A stretch of DNA of 5,084 bases from an uncultured Varibaculum sp. (GTDB taxonomy: Bacteria > Actinomycetota > Actinomycetes > Actinomycetales > Actinomycetaceae). The notes beneath the pieces were generated by a model. The model did no database searches, was not told where the DNA came from, and saw only the letters and a program-made list of their open reading frames with translations. Position 1 is the stretch's first letter, and every line of letters starts with the position of its first letter. Shown here piece after piece: positions 1 to 4,980 of this stretch. Location: contig CAMYAU010000106.1 of the NCBI GenBank assembly GCA_947253735.1, positions 1-5,084 on the forward strand, read 5' to 3'. Position numbers and translations under genes: made by a program.

Positions 1-314
1 CCAACCCGGTGGGTACCTCGATCTCTGAACCGATGAAACTGGAATACTACGGATTTGATCAGGATCAGGTAGTTCGCCAGGGAGACAAGTTGATCGCGAA
101 GGTTACCTTGCAGGGTAACTCGGATTCGGTGGAGCGTTACACCGATGTGATCTGGAAGGACCAAAGCGGCAAGCAGGTTGGAACTGGTGACACTTTGACT
201 CTGACTCCCGATATGAAGGGCAAGCAGATTCGCCCCACCGTTCAGTTCTGGCTCACCTCGTTCATGTCAGCTTCTCTCTACGAGCTGAAGCTGCCCGCAT
301 ACTCCGTTGGGTAA
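1..314 (+). CDS. C-terminal fragment of a probable surface/secreted protein with an Ig-like domain (partial)
   Basis: The reading frame is open from the window edge (first full codon at position 3) to TAA at 312-314, giving 103 residues. An internal GTG at 9 has no reason to be the start, so the gene is cut by the window. The composition suggests a beta-sandwich: alternating hydrophobic strands, a central VIWKDQSGKQVGTGDTL stretch with a lone Trp, then LTLTPDMKGKQIRPTV. The W...G..vgtG.tLtLt..mkGk.i.p.V layout resembles Ig-like repeats common in actinobacterial surface proteins. The visible C-terminus (KLPAYSVG) has no LPXTG sorting signal, no terminal transmembrane helix and no basic tail, so sortase anchoring is not supported. 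Terminator hairpins follow directly. The family assignment is inferred from pattern only; the N-terminal part would be needed to name the protein. Confidence 0.65.
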   Translation, partial: NPVGTSISEPMKLEYYGFDQDQVVRQGDKLIAKVTLQGNSDSVERYTDVIWKDQSGKQVGTGDTLTLTPDMKGKQIRPTVQFWLTSFMSASLYELKLPAYSVG

Positions 315-348
315 CTTGCGTTTTCTAAACCTAACGGTCCCAAAGAGG

Positions 349-376
349 GTCGCGTCCTTAGGGACGAGGACGCGGC
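349..376 (+). terminator. possible terminator hairpin of the partial CDS
   Basis: A 10-bp stem (349-358 GTCGCGTCCT with 367-376 AGGACGCGGC, one G-U pair) encloses an 8-nt loop 35 nt after the stop codon. The sequence after it (CTCCTCAAAAATC) has no U-tract, so intrinsic termination here is doubtful. It may instead protect the mRNA 3' end ahead of the stronger hairpin at 440-479. Confidence 0.35.
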
Positions 377-439
377 TCCTCAAAAATCTAAGAATCCAGT
401 CGTTACCTGGCTGATTGGCTTCAATAAGTGAAAAGAGAA

Positions 440-479
440 AATCTGGCTCCTAGGACGTTCCCAGTCTAGGAGCCAGATT
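440..479. terminator. bidirectional intrinsic terminator between convergent genes
   Basis: A perfect 14-bp stem (440-453 AATCTGGCTCCTAG with 466-479) encloses a 12-nt loop. On the + strand it is followed by ATTTTTATATA. On the - strand it is followed by the complement of AAAAGAGAAAA, also a U-rich tract. It can therefore stop transcription from both the upstream CDS (+) and ugpC (-). Confidence 0.85.
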
Positions 480-494
480 ATTTTTATATAGCAG

Positions 495-525
495 TTGGGG
501 GGCAGGCGAAACGCCTGCCCCCCAA
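495..525. terminator. very stable GC-rich hairpin downstream of ugpC
   Basis: A perfect 14-bp stem (495-508 TTGGGGGGCAGGCG with 512-525) has only a 3-nt AAA loop and lies 22 bp past the ugpC stop codon. Neither flank has a convincing U-tract. It is either an imperfect terminator backed up by the one at 440-479 or a 3'-end stabiliser of the ugpC transcript. Confidence 0.6.
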
Positions 526-547
526 TAATGGTTGCTATTTGATTAGA

Positions 548-1681
548 TTATTCCGGTAGCCGCTCTTGAGTAGAGGCCGAGAAAATATGACGACCGCCCT
601 CTTTAATCCGTACGGGCATCACTGATCCAGCTGGCGGTGCAGAATGCGGAGCCACCCGGATAGTTACCTGGTTCAAACAAGGACGATCATCATCGCGATG
701 CTCCTTGGCATCATGACCATCCAAAGTTCCGTAAACATAGGCGTCAGAGCCCAGTTCTTCCACGTGGGTCACCTTGATCGGAATGGTGTGTTCCGGATCT
801 GCCGCGCCCTCTTGAACCTCGAGTGCCTCGGGACGGAAACCAATAATGACTTCCCCATTATCCTCTGGCTTAATCGCGTCTACAGTCGACTTTGCCAGCG
901 GAATCTTTGCCCCGCCAAGCACTGCCGAACCATTTTCTACCTTGAAGGTACCGATGTTCATAGCCGGCGAACCAATGAAGGCAGCCACGAACGCATTCGC
1001 GGGGCGATCATAAAGTTCGCGTGGAGTACCAACCTGCTGCAAAATGCCGCCAGCAATCACCGCAATGCGATCGCCCATGGTTAGGGCCTCGGTCTGATCG
1101 TGAGTCACATACAAGGTAGTGACCCCCAAAGTACGCTGCAGCTGGGCAATCTGGGTGCGGGTCTGTACGCGCAGCTTCGCATCCAAGTTAGACAACGGCT
1201 CATCCATCAGGAACACCTGGGGCTTACGTACAATCGCGCGTCCCATGGCCACGCGCTGACGCTGACCACCGGACAAAGCCTTCGGTTTACGATCCAAATA
1301 CTCGGTCAAATCCAAAGTCTCGGCAGCCTGCTCGACCCGCTTGTCGATTTCCTCCTGTGGAACCTTAGCGATCTTGAGGGCGAAACCCATGTTCTGCCGC
1401 ACTGTCATGTGCGGGTAAAGCGCATAGTTTTGGAAAACCATGGCGATATCGCGGTCTTTGGGCTGCACATTGGTTACATCTTTATCCCCAATGAAAATCT
1501 TGCCGGAGTTAATATCCTCTAGGCCAGCCAACATCCGGAGTGAAGTAGTTTTACCGCAGCCCGAAGGCCCCACCAAAACCAGGAATTCTCCATCTTCAAT
1601 TTCCAGATTTAACTTATCAACAGCCGGGTGATCCGAACCCGGATAGATTCGAGTTACCGAATCAAATACAACTTTTCCCAT
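548..1681 (-). CDS. ugpC: sugar ABC transporter ATP-binding protein, MsiK/UgpC/MalK type
   Basis: This is a 377-residue cytoplasmic ATPase that powers carbohydrate import through an ABC permease. All nucleotide-binding motifs are intact: Walker A GPSGCGKTT (38-46), Q-loop Gln84 in VFQNYALYPHMTV, signature LSGGQRQRVA (136-145), Walker B VFLMDEP with Glu161 (156-162), D-loop SNLD (164-167) and switch His194 in YVTHDQTEA. Residues from about 235 to the end form the C-terminal OB-fold/TOBE regulatory region, with the family-typical GFRPEALEV (281-289) and RHIFSAS (364-370). The length suits the MalK/UgpC family. The ATG at 1681 is chosen because GGAGGAG lies 10 nt upstream; an in-frame ATG 23 codons earlier (1750) would add unconserved residues. 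No permease or binding-protein gene adjoins it. In Actinobacteria such orphan ATPases (MsiK) serve several sugar transporters, so a shared ATPase is the likely role; the substrate cannot be read from the sequence. The symbol marks the family; msiK or msmK would be equally fair. Confidence 0.93.
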   Translation of the reverse strand: MGKVVFDSVTRIYPGSDHPAVDKLNLEIEDGEFLVLVGPSGCGKTTSLRMLAGLEDINSGKIFIGDKDVTNVQPKDRDIAMVFQNYALYPHMTVRQNMGFALKIAKVPQEEIDKRVEQAAETLDLTEYLDRKPKALSGGQRQRVAMGRAIVRKPQVFLMDEPLSNLDAKLRVQTRTQIAQLQRTLGVTTLYVTHDQTEALTMGDRIAVIAGGILQQVGTPRELYDRPANAFVAAFIGSPAMNIGTFKVENGSAVLGGAKIPLAKSTVDAIKPEDNGEVIIGFRPEALEVQEGAADPEHTIPIKVTHVEELGSDAYVYGTLDGHDAKEHRDDDRPCLNQVTIRVAPHSAPPAGSVMPVRIKEGGRHIFSASTQERLPE

Positions 1682-1691
1682 ATTTATATAT

Positions 1692-1698
1692 CTCCTCC
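1692..1698 (-). promoter_or_regulatory. ribosome binding site deciding the ugpC start
   Basis: GGAGGAG on the - strand ends 10 nt before the ATG at 1681. This strong Shine-Dalgarno sequence sits inside the longer 400-codon frame and argues that translation begins at residue 24 of that frame. Confidence 0.8.
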
Positions 1699-1699
1699 A

Positions 1700-1798
1700 C
1701 GGGCAGGTACGTGCCCGACGATCCGAGTGGAGTGTCTTATGTAACTGCAAGGATTCCCTTCCCCGCGTGTCACCTGCGACACGGGCGCAGATAGCGCC
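1700..1798 (-). promoter_or_regulatory. hairpin-rich 5' leader of ugpC
   Basis: Three short perfect inverted repeats lie just upstream of the ribosome binding site: 1700-1717 (CGGGCA/TGCCCG, 6-nt loop, ending 1 nt from the Shine-Dalgarno), 1766-1783 (CGTGTC/GACACG, 6-nt loop) and 1784-1798 (GGCGC/GCGCC, 5-nt loop). The hairpin nearest the ribosome binding site could affect translation initiation. No known riboswitch class was recognised, and regulation is inferred from structure alone. Confidence 0.35.
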
Positions 1799-1855
1799 TG
1801 AACTCAGTTTGCCATATTTTGTGGCTGCGAGGAAGTGTGATACGCCATACTACCG

Positions 1856-1882
1856 TCAATAACACTAAATAATTCCTGTCAA
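1856..1882 (-). promoter_or_regulatory. weak candidate promoter of ugpC
   Basis: On the - strand a perfect TTGACA (complement of 1877-1882) is followed after 15 nt by TATTGA (complement of 1856-1861). The spacer is short and the -10 match poor. A second -35-like TTGACG (complement of 1854-1859) begins 23 nt further on but has no good -10. An imperfect dyad, AGTGTGAT (1834-1841) / ATAACACT (1859-1866), overlaps the area and could be an operator. The rest of 1799-1950 shows no gene. Confidence 0.3.
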
Positions 1883-1959
1883 GGTGACGGTCCACTTCAT
1901 CTAATTCGGTTCTCAGCCCGGTCGCCCAGCGGCAAAACCTAAGCTTAAGTAAAAAATAA

Positions 1960-1991
1960 TGGAGTCCCCGAGGTTTACCTCGGGGACTCCA
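1960..1991 (-). terminator. intrinsic terminator of gpmA
   Basis: A 14-bp perfect stem (1960-1973 with 1978-1991; GGAGTCCCCGAGG core) has a 4-nt loop. On the - strand it is followed by TTATTTTTTACTT, a strong U-tract. It lies 13 bp after the gpmA stop and separates that transcript from ugpC. Confidence 0.93.
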
Positions 1992-2004
1992 CTAAGAAAA
2001 GAAA

Positions 2005-2739
2005 CTACTTACCCTGGTTGGCTACTGCCGCAATCTTGGCTTCAGCATCCGGGTCCAGATAGGTTCCACCCTTCTTTACCGGCTGAAGATTTTCATCCAG
2101 CTCGTAGTACAAGGGAACCCCGGTAGGAATATTCAAACCGGAAATATCCTCGTCACTGATCTGGTCAAGGTGCTTTACGATCGCTCGCAAAGAGTTACCG
2201 TGAGCTGCTACCATAACCGTCTTGCCGCTCTTGAGCTCGGGGACGATTTCCTGATCCCAATAGGGCAAAAGGCGCTCTAGCACCTGCTCTAGGCATTCGG
2301 TACGCGGAATCGGCTCCCCGCTATAACGCGGATCGGTATCCTGAGAGAACTCGGAACCCAATTCAATTTCTGGGGGAGGAGTACTGTAAGAACGACGCCA
2401 CAACATGAACTGTTCATCGCCATACTGGTCGCGGATAGCTTTCTTATCCTTGCCCTGTAAAGCGCCATAGTGGCGTTCATTTAGCCGCCAGCTGCGCTTA
2501 ACCGGAATCCAGTGACGGTCAGCTGCATCCAAAGACAGATTAGCGGTCATGATTGCCCGGCGCAGTAGAGAAGTGAAAACAATATCTGGCAAGATGTTTT
2601 CTTGCTTCATTAGTTCACCACCGTGGGTGGCTTCCTGGCGACCCTGATCCGATAGCGGAACATCTACCCAGCCGGTGAAAAGATTCTTGGCATTCCATTC
2701 GCTTTGCCCGTGACGGAGCAATATAAGTTTGTAAGTCAT
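2005..2739 (-). CDS. gpmA: 2,3-bisphosphoglycerate-dependent phosphoglycerate mutase
   Basis: This cytoplasmic enzyme of glycolysis and gluconeogenesis interconverts 3- and 2-phosphoglycerate through a phosphohistidine. The 244 residues match the usual length. The histidine phosphatase signature LLRHGQSEWN is at 7-16, with catalytic His10. TSLLRRA (56-62) carries the conserved Arg61. LNERHYG (86-92) carries the acid/base Glu88. VAAHGNSLRAIVKHL (177-191) carries the second active-site His180. YSTPPP (118-123) and the C-terminal segment to GGTYLDP are also typical of the cofactor-dependent family. The start at 2739 gives the N-terminal MTYKLILLRHG usual for the family. AAGGA lies only 1 nt before the ATG, so GAGAG (complement of 2749-2753, 9 nt away) is the likelier ribosome contact. 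It begins 53 bp after lsr2 on the same strand with no clear promoter in the gap, so co-transcription with lsr2 is possible. A strong terminator follows. Confidence 0.97.
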   Translation of the reverse strand: MTYKLILLRHGQSEWNAKNLFTGWVDVPLSDQGRQEATHGGELMKQENILPDIVFTSLLRRAIMTANLSLDAADRHWIPVKRSWRLNERHYGALQGKDKKAIRDQYGDEQFMLWRRSYSTPPPEIELGSEFSQDTDPRYSGEPIPRTECLEQVLERLLPYWDQEIVPELKSGKTVMVAAHGNSLRAIVKHLDQISDEDISGLNIPTGVPLYYELDENLQPVKKGGTYLDPDAEAKIAAVANQGK

Positions 2740-2792
2740 GTCCTTAGTCTCTCATTCTTTAAGTGAAAATACCCGGGGTGTAAGTCCCGAAA

Positions 2793-3116
2793 TTATTTTA
2801 AATGGGTGCGGTAGTAGGCAGAACGTATTTTCGCGGAGATACGTCCTTTTTCCGATACACGCATATTCTGTTCCCGAGCCCAGGCGCGAATCTTGGAGGC
2901 ATCCGAAACTGGGCGGGTATCGGTACCTGCCACTCGGCGTCCCCCTACTCGGCGTCCCGCTTGAATCCAGGGGTCAAGAAGGTTGCGTAGTTTAGCGGCA
3001 TTTTCGCTACATAAATCGATTTCGTAATCAATACCATCGAGCCCAAACTTAATGGTCTCGTCCCCCAGCTCGCCGTTAATATCATCGATAAGAACTATTC
3101 GAGTTTTTCTGGCCAT
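2793..3116 (-). CDS. lsr2: Lsr2 family nucleoid-associated protein / xenogeneic silencer
   Basis: A 107-residue H-NS-like DNA-bridging protein specific to Actinobacteria, which coats AT-rich and often foreign DNA and silences it. The N-terminal dimerisation domain (about 1-55) shows VLIDDINGELGDETIKFGLDG, split here as VLIDDINGE (8-16) and ETIKFGLDGIDYEIDL (20-35), followed by NAAKLRNLLDPWIQAGRRVGG (39-59 region). A basic linker with GGRR (58-61) leads to the C-terminal DNA-binding domain: DASKIRAWAREQNMRVSEKG from 72, then RISAKIRSAYY. The minor-groove hook, normally RGR, reads KGR at 90-92. GGAAAGG lies 8 nt before the ATG. The unusually AT-rich upstream region makes autoregulation plausible. 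The family call is secure; whether this is the only Lsr2 copy in the genome cannot be seen. Confidence 0.95.
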   Translation of the reverse strand: MARKTRIVLIDDINGELGDETIKFGLDGIDYEIDLCSENAAKLRNLLDPWIQAGRRVGGRRVAGTDTRPVSDASKIRAWAREQNMRVSEKGRISAKIRSAYYRTHLK

Positions 3117-3357
3117 TAAATTCGCCTTTCCATTTTGAAGAGTTAATGCTGGCTTTATATTAACGCCAATATAGATACATTTCTATTTATGGTTAATTAT
3201 CTATAAAACAGATCTTTTTAAGTTAAAAACCCGGCAGAAACTAAAAGATTTTATCAATACAGATGCGTACAGTAACCAACAGTAGGAGGTGAATAAAGCC
3301 TTATATATTGATAGAAAAAGAGGTTATCGTAAAAACAAGCGTTTTATCTTTGTCTTC
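3117..3357. other. AT-rich intergenic region between purT and lsr2
   Basis: These 241 bp are much richer in A and T than the flanking genes, with runs such as TTTTTAAGTTAAAAA. They contain the lsr2 ribosome binding site (complement of 3125-3131) and a candidate lsr2 promoter. There is also a weak AT-stem inverted repeat, TAAAA(A)C/GTTTTA near 3332-3346, downstream of purT, too weak to be called a terminator. No convincing gene is present on either strand. Confidence 0.6.
3168..3196 (-). promoter_or_regulatory. candidate sigma-70-type promoter of lsr2
   Basis: On the - strand, TTAACC (complement of 3191-3196, -35-like) and TATATT (complement of 3168-3173, five of six -10 positions) are separated by exactly 17 nt. 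The implied transcript would start near 3161, giving a leader of about 45 nt. Such AT-rich sequence gives chance matches easily. Confidence 0.4.
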
Positions 3358-4572
3358 TTAAGCCTCGGCAACTGTGATTAAATCAGCGGCTTTCTTTGCT
3401 CGTTCCCGTGCCTGGTTAATATTATTTCCGCGCGCTAAAGCTACCCCCATTCGCCGCCCTATCCGGGAATCAGGTTTACCAAAAAGCCTTAAATCAACTT
3501 CCGGTACCGATAGAGCCGCAGCTAAACCTCGATATACCGGCGCTTCGCATTGTAGGTTCGCGCAAATAACTGCCGAGGCCGCCGGGGTGCGTAGGCGGGT
3601 ATCGACTGGTAACCCCAAAATAGCTCGGGCGTGCAGTTCAAACTCGGAGAGATACCCGGAAGCCATAGTCACCATCCCGGTGTCATGAGGACGGGGCGAC
3701 ACCTCAGAAAATAGAACTTCGTCCCCGCAAATAAATAGTTCTACCCCGAACAGGCCTCGTCCGCCTAGGGCGGTAGTAATTTTCTGCGCAATAGCTTGTG
3801 CCTTTTCTAGCACACCGCTGTCCATAGGTGCCGGTTGCCAGGATTCGTGGTAGTCCCCATCTACCTGCAGGTGGCCAATCGGTTCGCAAAAGCTGGTGAC
3901 TGTTTGTCCGGACTGATGATCGAGGGAACGCACCGTGAGGAGCGTGATTTCATAGTCAAAATCTACTAGTCCTTCTACGATCACTCGTCCCTGGCTCGCT
4001 CCCCGTCCTCCTTCTAGGGCGTAATTCCAAGCCGGCTCGATATCCTCGCGGTTTTTCAGTAGTGACTGTCCTTTGCCAGAAGAGGACATCACCGGTTTGA
4101 CGATGCAGGGTAGTCCAATTTTTTCTACCGCTTGGCGCATTTCCTCTTCTCCAGAGGCAAACATGTAGCGGGAGGTGGGGATGTCCAGTTCCTCGGCAGC
4201 GAGGCGGCGAATACCTTCCCGATCCATAGTCAGCCGAGTAGCGTGAGCAGTGGGGATTACGGTTACCTGGCTAGAAGCTGCAATTTTCTCCAAAGTATCG
4301 GTCGCGATAGCTTCGATTTCCGGAATAATGAAATGAGGGCGTACTTTTCTCACTAGGAAATCAACCTGTTTACCATCGGTCATATCTAGTACATAGGAAT
4401 AGGGTGCTACCTGGTGTGCTGGTGCGTTTTGGTAACGGTCCGCGGCGTGAACTTCTACCCCCAGGCGCGTAAATGCGATTGCCAGTTCTTTTCCTAATTC
4501 TCCAGATCCAAGCAGGAGTACTCGAAGAGCAGATTTTGATAGGGGAGTTCCAAAAGTAGTTGGCGTTAACAT
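3358..4572 (-). CDS. purT: formate-dependent phosphoribosylglycinamide formyltransferase (GAR transformylase 2)
   Basis: PurT catalyses the third step of purine synthesis without folate: GAR + formate + ATP gives formyl-GAR. The 404 residues form a complete ATP-grasp enzyme. The N-terminal Rossmann-like domain has LLLGSGELGKELAIAF (19-34), and substrate-binding PEIEAIATDTLEK is at 84-96. TMDREGIRRLAAEEL (115-129) precedes the ATP-grasp fold, with Lys159 in CIVKPVMSSSGKGQ (156-169) and VIVEGLVDFDYEITLLTV (197-214). GHLQVDGDYHESWQP (233-247), FGVELF with Glu278, and FSEVSPRPHDTGMVT with Glu290 and Asp297 complete the metal/ATP site. LRLFGKP then RRMGVALA (361-380) carries Lys366, Arg373 and Arg374, which by similarity to E. 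coli PurT bind GAR. AGGAAA lies 8 nt before the ATG. The gene stands alone, with no other purine genes in the window, and diverges from the tRNA-Lys gene. No clear promoter was recognised in 4573-4667. Confidence 0.97.
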   Translation of the reverse strand: MLTPTTFGTPLSKSALRVLLLGSGELGKELAIAFTRLGVEVHAADRYQNAPAHQVAPYSYVLDMTDGKQVDFLVRKVRPHFIIPEIEAIATDTLEKIAASSQVTVIPTAHATRLTMDREGIRRLAAEELDIPTSRYMFASGEEEMRQAVEKIGLPCIVKPVMSSSGKGQSLLKNREDIEPAWNYALEGGRGASQGRVIVEGLVDFDYEITLLTVRSLDHQSGQTVTSFCEPIGHLQVDGDYHESWQPAPMDSGVLEKAQAIAQKITTALGGRGLFGVELFICGDEVLFSEVSPRPHDTGMVTMASGYLSEFELHARAILGLPVDTRLRTPAASAVICANLQCEAPVYRGLAAALSVPEVDLRLFGKPDSRIGRRMGVALARGNNINQARERAKKAADLITVAEA

Positions 4573-4667
4573 AAAAATCTTTTCCTAATACTAATTTCAG
4601 CCTGCTATGGAGGGATTTGAATACTACTTTAAGGGCTCTTTAGTGATGGAAGCAACCAAAATCTAAG

Positions 4668-4696
4668 TTGGGAAATAGCCGACGCCCTTGTACAAT
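4668..4696 (+). promoter_or_regulatory. promoter of the tRNA-Lys gene
   Basis: TTGGGA (4668-4673) and TACAAT (4691-4696; five of six -10 consensus bases) are separated by exactly 17 nt. The -10 ends 20 nt before the mature tRNA 5' end. The short leader contains the near-perfect palindrome TGCCTTTAAGGCA (4703-4715). Confidence 0.6.
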
Positions 4697-4716
4697 AAAA
4701 CGTGCCTTTAAGGCAG

Positions 4717-4789
<73 letters not shown>

Positions 4790-4791
4790 CT

Positions 4792-4832
4792 AAATTGTTT
4801 AAGCCCGGCCTTGTGCCGGGCTTAAACAATTT
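4792..4832. terminator. strong hairpin/terminator after tRNA-Lys
   Basis: A perfect 18-bp stem (4792-4809, AAATTGTTTAAGCCCGGC, with 4815-4832) has a 5-nt CTTGT loop starting 3 nt after the tRNA discriminator base. The descending arm ends in AATTTTG on the + strand. The complementary arm gives the same U-run on the - strand, so it can work in both directions. Confidence 0.85.
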
Positions 4833-4834
4833 TG

Positions 4835-4863
4835 AGCCCCCGGGGATCGAACCCGTGAGGGCT
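4835..4863 (-). other. inverted tRNA-like T-arm/acceptor fragment
   Basis: On the - strand, CGGG-TTCGATC-CCCG forms a canonical-looking T-arm. It is followed by GGGGCTCA and preceded by AGCCC, which can pair with GGGCT to imitate an acceptor/T-arm minihelix. No D-arm or anticodon arm lies 5' of it; that position is taken by the 4862-4909 hairpin. It is therefore a tRNA 3'-end remnant or tRNA-like structure, not a tRNA gene. It shares GGGTTCGATCCCC with the tRNA-Lys T-arm in inverted orientation, and its acceptor strand differs, so it derives from another tRNA or has diverged. Confidence 0.5.
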
Positions 4864-4909
4864 GGCGCGGGAAGGTAGCGAACGCGGGTTGAGCGTTCGC
4901 CCGCGCCAG
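4862..4909. repeat. long two-part hairpin with a one-sided 7-nt bulge
   Basis: An outer 9-bp stem (CTGGCGCGG 4862-4870 with CCGCGCCAG 4901-4909) stacks on an inner 8-bp stem (GCGAACGC 4878-4885 with GCGTTCGC 4893-4900). The loop is GGGTTGA, and there is an unpaired GAAGGTA (4871-4877) on the 5' side only. All 17 pairs are Watson-Crick. Confidence 0.8.
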
Positions 4910-4910
4910 T

Positions 4911-4938
4911 GGTTTTCGGAGGCTGTGCTCCGAAAACC
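4911..4938. repeat. perfect 11-bp hairpin
   Basis: GGTTTTCGGAG (4911-4921) pairs with CTCCGAAAACC (4928-4938) around the loop GCTGTG. It starts one base after the previous hairpin ends. No U-tract follows, so it does not look like a terminator. Confidence 0.8.
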
Positions 4939-4940
4939 CT

Positions 4941-4957
4941 TGCTGGTGCGCAGCACC
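4941..4957. repeat. small hairpin next to direct repeat copy 2
   Basis: GGTGC (4945-4949) pairs with GCACC (4953-4957) around GCA. An alternative register pairs TGCTG (4941-4945) with CAGCA (4951-4955). It ends 2 bp before the second copy of the tRNA 3' end. Confidence 0.6.
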
Positions 4958-4959
4958 GC

Positions 4960-4980
4960 CGATCCCCTGCGGGCGTACCA
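4960..4980 (+). repeat. direct repeat copy 2: displaced tRNA-Lys 3' end with CCA
   Basis: Positions 4960-4978 repeat 4772-4790 exactly. The next bases are CA, so the fragment ends ...GCGTACCA with a complete CCA. The 5' side of the T-stem, the anticodon arm and the D-arm are missing, so it cannot be a tRNA. It looks like the original 3' end of the tRNA-Lys gene displaced by an insertion, with the break in the T-loop. Confidence 0.75.

Larger units (their letters stand above)
4791..4959. mobile_element. putative mini-element or island scar in the tRNA-Lys 3' end
   Basis: This 169-bp intervening sequence lies between two 19-bp copies of the tRNA 3' end (188-bp period). It is filled almost entirely by four hairpins and one inverted tRNA-like fragment. 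It contains no plausible gene: the only longer open frame (- strand, reaching 5023) runs through the palindromes, shows no domain and has no convincing ribosome binding site. The part after 4833 is clearly more GC-rich than the tRNA upstream region. Possible explanations are a non-autonomous element mobilised in trans, a larger island reduced by deletion, or a duplication of the tRNA end. Mobility is inferred from the repeat geometry only. Confidence 0.4.

Noticed and set aside
644..1522. Open frames of 146 and 140 codons on the + strand opposite ugpC
   Set aside because: They lie antisense to a gene with all ABC-ATPase motifs intact, show no recognisable domains and look like composition shadows.
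1682..1750. 23-codon N-terminal extension of the ATPase from an upstream ATG
   Set aside because: The extension runs through hairpins and the Shine-Dalgarno sequence of the internal ATG, and family members begin at the MGKVVFDSVT-like position.
2764..2790. Small CGGG/CCCG inverted repeat between lsr2 and gpmA as a terminator
   Set aside because: The stem is only 4 bp and the following sequence is a weak U-run, so it is not enough to separate the two genes.
3284..3381. AGGAGGTG followed by a possible 30-codon basic/hydrophobic small ORF on the + strand (GTG at 3289)
   Set aside because: The GTG overlaps the Shine-Dalgarno-like sequence, the next start (TTG at 3308) is too far away, and the frame ends antisense inside purT.
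3374..4356. Open frames opposite purT on the + strand and a short second frame on the - strand
   Set aside because: They are shadows of a complete, strongly conserved purT.
4888..4894. GTTGAGC fits the integron attC core pattern GTTRRRY
   Set aside because: The partner RYYYAAC core is not at the matching position and no integron integrase is present; a 7-mer degenerate match is expected by chance.
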